A stretch of 7,801 nucleotides of DNA from Nocardioidaceae bacterium (GTDB lineage Bacteria; Actinomycetota; Actinomycetes; Propionibacteriales; Nocardioidaceae), in contig JAGQUE010000236.1 in assembly GCA_020438665.1 (NCBI GenBank), positions 1 through 7,801 of the forward strand, read 5' to 3'. The position numbers were made by a program, and so were the translations under genes. Under the pieces are notes generated by a model. It was given only the letters and a program-made list of their open reading frames with translations. It was not told the DNA's origin and did not search any database. Shown piece by piece: positions 1 to 7,049 of this stretch; within the stretch, counting starts at the first letter, position 1, and each line of letters opens with the position of its first letter.

Positions 1-1819
1 AGGTCCGGTTGAGGTCGCGCACCAGGGAGTGCACGCCCCGGTGCTCGGGGTGGTCCATCAGCCACCAGTCGAGCTCGCGGGCCTCCGCCCACTCGGCCTC
101 TTGACCGAGCTCGATCCCCATGAAGACCAGCTGCTTGCCCGGATGTGCCCACATGAACGCGAGGTAGGCGCGCAGGTTGGCCAGCTGTTGCCAGCGGTCA
201 CCGGGCATCTTGCGCAGCAATGAGCCCTTGCCATGGACGACCTCGTCGTGGCTGAGGGGGAGGACGTAGTTCTCGGAGTAGGCATAGACCATCGAGAACG
301 TCATCTCGTGGTGGTGATAGGACCGGTGCACCGGATCGTGGGCCATGTAGCCCAGCGAGTCGTGCATCCATCCCATGTTCCACTTGAACCCGAAGCCGAG
401 GCCGCCCGACGACGTGGGCCGGGTGACGCCGTCCCACGAGGTCGACTCCTCGGCGATGGTGATGACGCCAGGGGTGCGCTTATAGACGGTGCCGTTCATC
501 TCCTGGAGGAACTGCACGGCCTCGAGGTTCTCGCGGCCGCCGTGGACGTTGGGCTGCCACTGGCCGTCCTCGCGCGAGTAGTCCAGATAGAGCATCGAGG
601 CCACGGCGTCGACGCGCAGCCCGTCGATGTGGAACTCCTCCAGCCAGTACGACGCATTGGCCACCAGGAAGTTGCGCACCTCGCGGCGACCGAAGTTGAA
701 CACGAACGTGCCCCAGTCGGGATGCTCGCCGCGAGAGGGGTTGGGGTCCTCATAGAGGGGCGTGCCGTCGAACCGGGCGAGGGCGAAGGAGTCCTTGGGG
801 AAGTGGGCCGGCACCCAGTCGACGATCACCCCGATGCCGGCCTGGTGGAGCCGGTCGACGAGGTAGCGGAACCCGTCGGGGTCGCCGAACCGCGCGGTCG
901 GCGCGAAGTAGGAGGTCACCTGATAGCCCCAGGAGCCGCCGAAGGGGTGCTCCATCACGGGCAGGAACTCGACATGGGTGAAGCCGAGGTCCGAGACATA
1001 GCCGACCAGCTCGTCGGCGAGCTGGCCATAGCCGAGCGTCTGGCCGTAGGGCTTGCGCCACGAGCCCAGGTGCACCTCATAGACCGACATCGCGGACCCG
1101 ACGGGGTGCTGGGACGCGCGCGAGGACATCCAGTCGCCGTCGCCCCACTGATAGGCCGACTCATAGACGACCGACGAGGTGGCCGGCGGGACCTCGGTAT
1201 AGAACGCCATCGGGTCGGCCTTCTCGCGCCACTCGCCATCGGCCCCGAGCAACAGGAACTTGTACTTCGTCCCGGAGCCGACGTCGGGCACGAACAGCTC
1301 CCACACCCCGGAGGTGCCGAGCTGGCGCATGGGGTGCTCGCGGCCGTCCCAGTTGTTGAAGTCGGCCTTGACGCGTACGCCGCGCGCGCTCGGCGCCCAG
1401 ACCGCGAACGACGTGCCGTGGACGTCGCCGTCATAGTGGCGCACGTGGGCCCCGAGGACCTTCCAGAGCTCCTCGTGACGGCCCTCGTTGATGAGGTGGA
1501 GGTCGGTGTCCCCCACCGTCGGCAGGAACCGGTAGGGGTCGTCGAGCACGATCGGCGTGTCGACATAGGTCACCTCGACCCGGTAGTCGGGCACGTCGGC
1601 GACCGGCAGGACGCCTACCCAGACGCCGGAGTACTCGTGGTCGAGCTCGACCGACCCGCCTCCGAACCGCACCACGACCTTGGCCGCCAGCGGTTTGAAG
1701 ACGCGCACGGTGACGGCCCCCGCGTGGGTGTGGGGTCCCAGGATCGCGTGGGGGTGACCGTGCTCGCCCTGGACGAGCAGATCGAGCTCGTGTCGGTCGA
1801 CCGGGTGGATCTCTGACAT
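1..1819 (-). CDS. glgB: 1,4-alpha-glucan branching enzyme GlgB (partial, C-terminus outside window)
   Basis: This cytosolic GH13 enzyme cuts alpha-1,4-glucan and rejoins the piece as an alpha-1,6 branch. 606 residues are visible, starting [12 protein letters not shown]; the family is usually about 700-750 residues, so only the C-terminal beta domain is missing at the left edge. N-terminal beta-sandwich modules fill roughly residues 1-220, including a CBM48-type stretch ([22 protein letters not shown]). The catalytic barrel follows with GH13 region I (VDWVPAHFP), region II ([10 protein letters not shown], nucleophile D404), region III (IAEEST, acid/base E457) and region IV ([11 protein letters not shown]525). 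These sit one residue off the E. coli GlgB catalytic positions as I recall them. The ATG is chosen because AAGGAGG (1826-1832) lies 6 nt upstream. The gene has its own upstream gap and probable promoter, so it need not be co-transcribed with the lipoprotein gene before it. Identification is very secure. Confidence 0.97.
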   Translation of the reverse strand, partial: MSEIHPVDRHELDLLVQGEHGHPHAILGPHTHAGAVTVRVFKPLAAKVVVRFGGGSVELDHEYSGVWVGVLPVADVPDYRVEVTYVDTPIVLDDPYRFLPTVGDTDLHLINEGRHEELWKVLGAHVRHYDGDVHGTSFAVWAPSARGVRVKADFNNWDGREHPMRQLGTSGVWELFVPDVGSGTKYKFLLLGADGEWREKADPMAFYTEVPPATSSVVYESAYQWGDGDWMSSRASQHPVGSAMSVYEVHLGSWRKPYGQTLGYGQLADELVGYVSDLGFTHVEFLPVMEHPFGGSWGYQVTSYFAPTARFGDPDGFRYLVDRLHQAGIGVIVDWVPAHFPKDSFALARFDGTPLYEDPNPSRGEHPDWGTFVFNFGRREVRNFLVANASYWLEEFHIDGLRVDAVASMLYLDYSREDGQWQPNVHGGRENLEAVQFLQEMNGTVYKRTPGVITIAEESTSWDGVTRPTSSGGLGFGFKWNMGWMHDSLGYMAHDPVHRSYHHHEMTFSMVYAYSENYVLPLSHDEVVHGKGSLLRKMPGDRWQQLANLRAYLAFMWAHPGKQLVFMGIELGQEAEWAEARELDWWLMDHPEHRGVHSLVRDLNRT

Positions 1820-1861
1820 CGGAAGCCTCCTTGGTGGGTCGTCATCCGTGCCTTGCCAGAC

Positions 1862-1867
1862 AGGCTA
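1862..1867 (-). promoter_or_regulatory. glgB: Putative -10 element of a glgB promoter
   Basis: On the minus strand TAGCCT matches the actinobacterial TAnnnT -10 pattern and is one of the few AT-containing stretches in the gap. Transcription would begin near 1855, leaving a leader of about 36 nt that contains the AAGGAGG ribosome site. No convincing -35 is found 16-19 bp upstream; a TTGACG at 1907-1912 is too far away to pair with it. This is an inference from a single hexamer. Confidence 0.35.
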
Positions 1868-1928
1868 GTGGGGACGGCAACCGGTGCCCGATGCCGACCA
1901 TCGCGTCGTCAAGGGTCAGGTGCCCCAA

Positions 1929-1964
1929 GTGCGGCCCCGGCATGACCGGCCGCCGGCCCCGCAC
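1929..1964 (-). terminator. GC-rich hairpin after the lipoprotein gene, possible terminator
   Basis: GTGCGG (1929-1934) pairs with CCGCAC (1959-1964); inside a 2x2 mismatch, CCGG (1937-1940) pairs with CCGG (1953-1956), leaving a loop of about 12 nt. The hairpin begins 6 nt after the stop codon of the lipoprotein gene. No U-tract follows, as is common for actinobacterial terminators. It would separate that gene from glgB. In DNA this GC-rich some hairpin is expected by chance, so confidence is limited. Confidence 0.35.
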
Positions 1965-1970
1965 GCCGCG

Positions 1971-3149
1971 TCAGACCTGGGCGAGCTGGTTGAACCGCGT
2001 GGAGGCACGCTCGAAGAGGTCGCCGGGAAGGTTGGGGAACTGATAGCTGACCTCGTTGATGGAGCCGTCGGGAAAGATCAGCGGGTTGTCGACGAGCTCG
2101 GGGGCGACCTTCTCCATCGCCTCCTGGGCGCCCTGGACGGGGCAGATGTAGTTGACCCACGCGGCGAGCCGCGCCGCCACCTCGGGCTGGTAGTAGTACT
2201 CCGCGAGCCTGGCGACGGCACCGGCCTGCTCCGACCCACGGGGGACCAGCAGGTCGTCGGACCAGATGAGCAGTCCTTCCTCGGGGACGACGAACTTGAG
2301 GTAGGGGTTCTTCAGCTGCTCCTGGAGCACGTCGCCGGACCAGGCCAGCGACGCCGCCAGCGTCCCCTTGCGCAGCCCCTTGAGGTAGTCGTTGCCATAG
2401 AAGCCGGCGAACTGGCCGGACTCGGCGAGCTGGCCGAGGAAGTCCATCGACTCGTTGAGGTCGTCCTCGGACAGGTCGGTGAGGTCGTGCCCTTGGCCGA
2501 GCAGCACCATGCCGAGTGTGTCGGAGAGCTCGGTGAGCATGCCGACGCCGCCGGCCAGGTCCTGGCGATCGAACAGCTCGGCGATGGAGCCGATCGCCCG
2601 GTCGACCCGGCGGGCGTCATAGGCGATGCCCGTCAGCCCGGCCTGCCATGGCATCGAGAACCGCTGTTCGGGGTCCCAGTTGGGGGTCGCCAGCGACGGG
2701 ATCACGCGCTCGGCGCCGGCCACCGGACCGAACGGTTGGAGGGCGCCCTCGTCGATGAGCTGGGCGGTCACCCACGAGGTCATCGTGATGACGTCGAAAC
2801 CGATCGGGTCACCGGCGGCGAGCTGGTCACCGACGACCCCCAGGAACTCGACGTTGTCGTTGATGGGGGTCTGGTAGTCCACGGAGATGCCGGACTCCTG
2901 CTGGAAGTCCCGGAGCGTCGACCTGGCGATGTAGGCCGGCCAGTTGGCCCACGTGATCGGTCCGTCGGCGCGCACCGTCGGCGACGTCGCCAGCGAGCTG
3001 CCGGCGGTCGGCGAGACCGACCCCGGCGCACGCTCACCGGAGCCGCCGCCGGAGCAGCCGGCCACGCCTGCTGCACCGAGCCCGGCCAGCAGCCCGCGCC
3101 GGGTCAGCCGCCCCGACGTCGGTCGGGGAGCGGGGAGGGGGGAGCGCAC
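1971..3149 (-). CDS. PotD/PotF-like extracellular substrate-binding lipoprotein
   Basis: The predicted protein is 392 residues and resembles spermidine/putrescine-type periplasmic binding proteins. The N-terminus carries a twin-arginine-like motif (TRRGLLAGL, RR at 17-18), a short hydrophobic run, and a lipobox GVAGC with Cys32, followed by a Gly/Ser-rich linker. The mature part opens with ITWANWPAYI and continues with a FQQESGISVDYQ stretch, the typical first strand and helix of this family; FDVITMTSW, GIAYDARRV and an AEYYYQPEVAARLAAWVNY segment also fit. It should be exported, lipidated and held on the outer membrane face, delivering a ligand to an ABC permease. No permease or ATPase gene is nearby, so it is an orphan here. 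The GTG at 3149 is chosen because it puts the Tat signal at the N-terminus and lies 7 nt after a good -10; the frame is open to 3329 but would add a non-signal-like 60-residue extension. Ligand is unknown; polyamine is only the family default. Confidence 0.85.
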   Translation of the reverse strand: MRSPLPAPRPTSGRLTRRGLLAGLGAAGVAGCSGGGSGERAPGSVSPTAGSSLATSPTVRADGPITWANWPAYIARSTLRDFQQESGISVDYQTPINDNVEFLGVVGDQLAAGDPIGFDVITMTSWVTAQLIDEGALQPFGPVAGAERVIPSLATPNWDPEQRFSMPWQAGLTGIAYDARRVDRAIGSIAELFDRQDLAGGVGMLTELSDTLGMVLLGQGHDLTDLSEDDLNESMDFLGQLAESGQFAGFYGNDYLKGLRKGTLAASLAWSGDVLQEQLKNPYLKFVVPEEGLLIWSDDLLVPRGSEQAGAVARLAEYYYQPEVAARLAAWVNYICPVQGAQEAMEKVAPELVDNPLIFPDGSINEVSYQFPNLPGDLFERASTRFNQLAQV

Positions 3150-3156
3150 GTGAGGG

Positions 3157-3186
3157 ATTGTGGTCTGCCCGGCCCCACACTGCCAA
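3157..3186 (-). promoter_or_regulatory. Candidate leaderless promoter of the PotD-like lipoprotein gene
   Basis: On the minus strand TTGGCA (3181-3186, 5/6 to TTGACA) is followed by an 18-nt spacer and CACAAT (3157-3162, 4/6 to TATAAT). The GTG start codon begins 8 bases after the last base of the -10, so the transcript would start at or next to the GTG with no leader. No Shine-Dalgarno sequence precedes this GTG, which agrees with leaderless initiation, a common mode in actinobacteria. Confidence 0.5.
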
Positions 3187-3248
3187 CGGCGCGCCGACAC
3201 CCAAGACGACGGGATCGGTGCCGAACGGCGAGGCGAGCCGTCGATGGG

Positions 3249-3264
3249 CGCCGTCCTGACGGCG
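3249..3264. promoter_or_regulatory. Inverted repeat 7-2-7 in the divergent control region, candidate operator
   Basis: CGCCGTC-CT-GACGGCG is a perfect inverted repeat with 7-bp arms and a 2-bp centre. It ends one base before the TTGACA at 3266 on the plus strand, a position where a bound regulator could affect that promoter. Two shorter related motifs occur nearby: GCCGAACGGC (3220-3229) and GCCAACGGC (3182-3190, overlapping the minus-strand -35). GC-rich DNA makes such palindromes fairly frequent, so this is a candidate only. Confidence 0.3.
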
Positions 3265-3265
3265 G

Positions 3266-3295
3266 TTGACAGCGGTTCTCGCGAGCCGCCATCGT
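3266..3295 (+). promoter_or_regulatory. Candidate leaderless promoter of the VWA gene
   Basis: A perfect TTGACA (3266-3271) is followed by an 18-nt spacer and CATCGT (3290-3295), a weak -10 that keeps the A at position 2 and T at position 6. Seven bases later comes the GTG at 3303. The layout mirrors that of the divergent lipoprotein promoter. If used, it excludes the GTG at 3294 as start, because that codon lies within the -10. The weak -10 keeps confidence low. Confidence 0.35.
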
Positions 3296-3302
3296 GGCGC
3301 TC

Positions 3303-4979
3303 GTGACGCGATCCCGCCCCGGAGGCCATCGTGCGGCGAGGCGCCGTTCCTGGCTGGGGCTAGCGCTCGCTCTCATCGTTCTCGTGGGGCTGATCGTGGG
3401 CGGTGCGGCCTTGTGGAAAGGCCGCGGCATCGGGAAGCCGGCCGCATCCGGACGTGACGTCCAGGCCGGCAACCAGGACGCCGCTTGCGGCGAACGGCGG
3501 TTCTCGATCGCCGCCGATCCTCGCATCGCCGCGACCATCCGAGGGGTCGTGTCGTCGCTGCCGCCCGACGCGTGCATCTCGGTGGGCGTGCGGGCGGCCA
3601 CGTCCGCCGAGGTCGCTGCCGACGTGGCGCGCGCCGAGGGCAAGGGCCTGGGCGGCACGCTCCCGGACGCCTGGATCCCGGACTCCTCGCTGTGGCTCGA
3701 CATCGCCGGCGCCTCCGACGAGGGCCAGCAGCGCCTCGATGGTGACGGCACCAGCCTGGCGTCCTCGCCCGTCGTTCTCGCCACGACGCCCGAGATCGCC
3801 GGCCAGCTGGGCGGCGACTCCCCGGACTGGCGGTCGACGCTGGAGACCGGGTCGCCGGTCACCCTGGCGCTGCCGGCGCTCGACCGCGACGCCGCGACGC
3901 TGACGAGCCTCCCCGCGCTCGAGGGCTCGGGCACCGTGGCCGAGCTGTCGCGCCTGGTGGCGGCCCCGCCTCTCCCGGAGGGCGAGCCGCTCACGATGGT
4001 CCTGTCGGGCGCGGCCGATGTCGTACCCTCGACCGAGCAGGAGGTCGCCGCGGCCGTGGGCGAGGGCGGCCAGGTCGTGGCGATCTATGACGAGTCCTTC
4101 GGGGCCCTCGACTTCCCGCTGGTGCGGGTCCGGCCGCTCGATGCGCAGGACGACCCCGGCGCCGACGCACTCTTCGACAGCCTGGCGAAGGCACTCACCG
4201 GGGAGGCGGGCCAGGCCGCGCTGGGCAAGGCCGCGTTCCGTACGCCGGACGGCTCGGCGTCGGCGAGCGCTCCGACGGCCCAGGGCGTCGACTTCGCCAC
4301 CGCCGCGGGAGCCGCCACGACCGATGCCTCCGCTGTCGACGACGCCCGGACCCAGTGGGCGACCCAGGGTCGACGCGCTCGGCTGCTGCTGCTGATGGAC
4401 CTGTCGGGCTCGATGCAGGAGCGGCTACCCGACGGTCGCACCCGGGCCGAGGCGGCCCAGGACGCGCTGCGCGGGCTCGTCGAGGGAGCATCCCCCGACG
4501 ATGCGCTCGGGTTGTGGGGCTTCACCAACCTGGTGGGCAACGGCGACTACGAGGTGCTGCTGCCCGCGGAGCCGCTGGACGACACCGTCGGCGGGGTGAG
4601 CCTGCGTGACCGGTTCCTCAGCGAGGTCGACCAGCTCGCACCGGTGACCGGTGGCTCCACCTCGCTCTATGACACCGTCGCCGCCGCCTATGTCGCGGCG
4701 TCCGACAACTATGTCGACGGCCGGTTCAACGCCGTCGTCGTCGTCACCGACGGCCGCAACGAGGACCCCGGCAGCCGAACCCTGCCGGCCCTGCTCGACG
4801 ACGTGCGCCGGCAGTTCGACGGCGCGCGCCCCGTGCGGATCATCACCATCGCCTATGGCGAGGACGCGGACCAGGCGACCTTGACCTCGTTGGCCGACGC
4901 GACGGGGGGGCGCGCCTACCGCGCGCTGACCGGCGTCGAGGTCCAGACTCGCCTCACGGACCTGCTCGCCGAGAAATGA
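3303..4979 (+). CDS. Membrane-anchored substrate-binding-like and VWA domain protein
   Basis: A protein of 558 residues with three parts. An Arg-rich N-terminus precedes one transmembrane segment (about residues 17-38, SWLGLALALIVLVGLIVGGAALW), which likely leaves the rest outside the cell. Residues about 60-325 look like an extracellular solute-binding fold (ISVGVRAATSAEVA, LPDAWIPDSSLWLDIAG, SSPVVLATTPEIAGQLGG). A linker rich in Ala, Ser and Thr leads to a C-terminal VWA domain (about 358-556). Its metal-binding MIDAS site is complete: D366-L-S368-G-S370, T453 in GGSTSLYDT and D483 in VVVTDGRN. The only two cysteines, C62 and C91, both lie in the binding region and could form a disulfide. 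This architecture is known in actinobacteria but its function is not established; metal-dependent protein binding at the cell surface is the inference. The start could also be GTG 3294 (three residues longer); neither start has a Shine-Dalgarno site. The HAD gene follows after 4 bp. Confidence 0.88.
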   Translation: MTRSRPGGHRAARRRSWLGLALALIVLVGLIVGGAALWKGRGIGKPAASGRDVQAGNQDAACGERRFSIAADPRIAATIRGVVSSLPPDACISVGVRAATSAEVAADVARAEGKGLGGTLPDAWIPDSSLWLDIAGASDEGQQRLDGDGTSLASSPVVLATTPEIAGQLGGDSPDWRSTLETGSPVTLALPALDRDAATLTSLPALEGSGTVAELSRLVAAPPLPEGEPLTMVLSGAADVVPSTEQEVAAAVGEGGQVVAIYDESFGALDFPLVRVRPLDAQDDPGADALFDSLAKALTGEAGQAALGKAAFRTPDGSASASAPTAQGVDFATAAGAATTDASAVDDARTQWATQGRRARLLLLMDLSGSMQERLPDGRTRAEAAQDALRGLVEGASPDDALGLWGFTNLVGNGDYEVLLPAEPLDDTVGGVSLRDRFLSEVDQLAPVTGGSTSLYDTVAAAYVAASDNYVDGRFNAVVVVTDGRNEDPGSRTLPALLDDVRRQFDGARPVRIITIAYGEDADQATLTSLADATGGRAYRALTGVEVQTRLTDLLAEK

Positions 4980-4983
4980 CGCC

Positions 4984-5610
4984 GTGACAGCCCTGCTGCT
5001 CGACCTCGACCAGACCCTTGTCGACCTCCAGTCAGTGACCGACTATGCCGCCGCGCGGCGTGACGCCGAGGCGATCGCCGCCGCCCTCGCTCCGCAGCAG
5101 GTGCCCGGCACCGACTGGACCCGGGACACACTGGCCACGATGGCGCTGCTCGTGGCCTGTGCCGGCGACGAGCGCTGGGCCGAGGTGAGCCGGGCGGTCG
5201 AGGTCCACGAGCGGGCCGCGATCCCCGGGTCGGTGGCCATGCCGGGCCTGGCGCAGGCTTGGGCCGAGACGGCCGACGTCCCGCGCGCCGTCGTCACCCT
5301 CCTCACCGAGGACGTCACGCGCCGCGTGCTGGCCCATCACGGCGTCCCGGGCGCCGATGCGGTCCCGGTCATCGGCCGCGACGCCGGCCGCCGGCCCAAA
5401 CCCGCGCCGGACGGCCTGCTGGCCGCCTGCGCCCGTCTCGGCGTGACGCCCGCCGATGCGGTGATGATCGGTGACTCGACCTGGGACCTCGAGGCCGCCC
5501 GCGCGGCCGGCTGTGGGTTCGTGGGCGTCCCGGTCACGCCGGGGGCGCTGCCCGCGGGCACGCCGATCGCCCCCGACCTGCGCGAGGCGATCCGCATCGC
5601 CCTCTCGTGA
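4984..5610 (+). CDS. HAD-superfamily hydrolase (phosphoglycolate phosphatase-like)
   Basis: A 208-residue cytosolic phosphatase-type protein with all four HAD motifs: DLDQTL at residues 7-12 (nucleophile D7, acid/base D9), T105 in AVVTLL, K139 in RRPKPAP, and GDSTWD with D164 and D168 for magnesium. The helical stretch between about residues 15 and 85 fits a C1 cap, as in subfamily I enzymes such as phosphoglycolate phosphatase or beta-phosphoglucomutase. Substrate cannot be read from the sequence. The start is GTG, 4 bp after the VWA stop; the ATG at 4976 in another frame stops after three codons. The spacing and lack of a clear ribosome site suggest translation coupled to the VWA gene. It faces maltokinase across a 26-bp gap. 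A role with sugar phosphates from the neighbouring trehalose pathway is possible but unsupported. Confidence 0.9.
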   Translation: MTALLLDLDQTLVDLQSVTDYAAARRDAEAIAAALAPQQVPGTDWTRDTLATMALLVACAGDERWAEVSRAVEVHERAAIPGSVAMPGLAQAWAETADVPRAVVTLLTEDVTRRVLAHHGVPGADAVPVIGRDAGRRPKPAPDGLLAACARLGVTPADAVMIGDSTWDLEAARAAGCGFVGVPVTPGALPAGTPIAPDLREAIRIALS

Positions 5611-5636
5611 CCTGAACGACGACCGCGCCGGCCGGG

Positions 5637-7045
5637 TCACCGGTCCGTAGGACCGCCAGCCACCCCCGTGAGCCGCGCGATGGCCTTGAGCGGGATGTCG
5701 AGCCAGGTGGGTCGGTTGCGCGCCTCATAGACGGCCTCATAGACCGCCTTGTCGGCGAGGTAGCCGTCGAGCATCGTCTGCTCGGCCACGGTGAGGTCAC
5801 GCCCGGCGTAGGCGTCGAGGAAGGCGGCACTGTTGCGGTCGACCCACTCCGCAGCCCGGAAGGCCAGCTGGTGGGTGCTGGCCGGGCTGTCGGCGCCCAT
5901 CGTGCGCTGGACCACCTGGGCGGCATAGTCGAAGGAGCGCAGCATGCCGGCGACGTCGCGCCAGGGGCTGTCGGGGCGCGACCGCTCGGCGAGGGTCTTG
6001 GCGGGCTCGCCCTCGAAGTCCACGATCTTCCAGCCGCGCACCGTGCGCAGCGTCTGGCCGAGGTGGAGGTCGCCGTGGACCCGCTGGACGGTCAGCGTGC
6101 CGAGCGTGGCGAACCGGTCGAAGGCGCGGGACAGCGACTCCCGGTGGGCCGCGAGCTCGGGCACGACGCGGGCAGCGGCGTCGAGGCGGGCCTGCATCGA
6201 CGACGCCACCTCCGCGGTGTCCCAGGTGTGCTCACCGAGCTCGGCGTGGAGGGTCGCATGGACCTCGGCGACGGCCTCGCCGAGTCGCGCGGACTCGGCC
6301 GCGAAGTCGCCGCCGACCTCCTCGGCGTGGAGGTCGCCCTCGGCGAAGAGGTTGCGCACGCTCGCCTGGGCGAGGTCCCAGCCGTCGCTCGCCGTACGCA
6401 GGAACTGCTGGAGGAAACCGAGCTGGAGCACGGCGCCGTCGGAACCCACCAGCTCGGCGGGCAGCGAGCTCGCGTCGGCCTCGACCCAGCCATAGAGGGC
6501 CGCCACGTGGTCGGAGCCGGCGCGGGTCAGCTGGTCATGGATCTCGATGTCGGGGTTCACGCCCGGAGTCACCCGGCGGAATACCTTGAGCAGCGAGTCC
6601 TCGCCGAAGGCGACCGAGGAGTTGGACTGCTCGCCCGAGAAGAGCGTCGAGTGGGTGTCCAGGTCAAGGTCGTGGCCGGGCAGCCGGTGGAAGGTGAACG
6701 GGGGAGCGCTGACACCGGCGGCGAACGAGCGCAGCCAGCAGGCCATGGCGTCGCGGTCGTGGACGGCGTCATAGACGAACACCTGGCCGTGCTCGTCGTC
6801 CTCGGTGCCGACCAGGGCGTGGTCGAGCCCCGGCTGTCGCTCGGCATAGCGTGCCAGCGGCAGCTGGTAGAGGTCGCGGCCGCCCTCGTCGTCGTCATAG
6901 TCGACGACCGCGACGGCCACGAGCGGCACCACCCCGCCGGGCTCGGCAGAGGGTACGACGCCGAGCACGTGCGTGTCGGTCACCCGGAAGGGGCGGCCCT
7001 TGCCGCCGAACCAGCGGGCCTGGGCGAGGTAGTCGGAGAGCTCGA

Positions 7046-7049
<4 letters not shown>
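5637..7049 (-). CDS. mak: Maltokinase (maltose-1-phosphate forming)
   Basis: This cytosolic enzyme uses ATP to phosphorylate maltose to maltose-1-phosphate, the donor for GlgE. The 470-residue length matches the Mak/Pep2 family (about 450-470). The N-terminal cap is typical (LSDYLAQARWFGGKGR, residues 5-19). The eukaryotic-kinase-like fold follows: a nucleotide-loop stretch GEQSNSSVAFG (139-149), probable ATP-contacting K155 in LLKVFRR, the catalytic loop HGDLHLGQ (325-332, D327 probable base) and metal-binding IVDFEGEP (342-349, D344). The C-terminal YEAVYEARNRPTWLDIPLKAI is also characteristic. The GTG start is fixed by AGGAGG 7 nt upstream and by the GTGA overlap with the treS stop. The reading frame stays open upstream through treS, but that translation is compositional noise, not a fusion. 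Identification is secure. Confidence 0.96.
5641..5655 (+). terminator. Small perfect hairpin after the HAD gene, possible terminator
   Basis: CGGTCC-GTA-GGACCG forms a 6-bp GC-rich stem with a 3-nt loop, starting 31 nt after the HAD stop. No U-tract follows. It lies within the last codons of the convergent maltokinase gene, so it could stop plus-strand transcripts from running antisense through that gene. Only weakly supported. Confidence 0.27.

Noticed and set aside
233..1816. A 527-residue open frame on the plus strand opposite glgB.
   Set aside because: It is antisense to a confidently identified gene, is full of Val/Gly/Arg/His runs typical of a GC-rich shadow frame, and shows no recognisable motif.
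1831..2043. A 70-residue plus-strand frame with a zinc-ribbon-like CPKCG motif starting in the glgB upstream gap.
   Set aside because: Only one CxxC pair, more than half of it overlaps the lipoprotein gene antisense, and the CPKCG codons coincide with the hairpin region; no ribosome site seen.
1884..3269. A 461-residue open frame on the plus strand opposite the lipoprotein gene.
   Set aside because: Shadow of the real minus-strand gene, which has a Tat signal, lipobox and family motifs; the plus-strand translation ends in low-complexity Arg/Gly/Ala.
3150..3329. Extension of the lipoprotein to the upstream start at 3329.
   Set aside because: It would place about 60 non-signal-like residues before the Tat motif and overlap the divergent VWA gene.
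3104..3994. A 296-residue minus-strand frame across the divergent region and the VWA gene.
   Set aside because: It covers two real genes and the promoter region, and its translation is a Ser/Arg/Pro-rich low-complexity sequence.
5611..5636. A bidirectional terminator in the HAD-mak gap itself.
   Set aside because: Only a 4-bp GACC/GGTC stem with a large loop can be drawn there; too weak to call.
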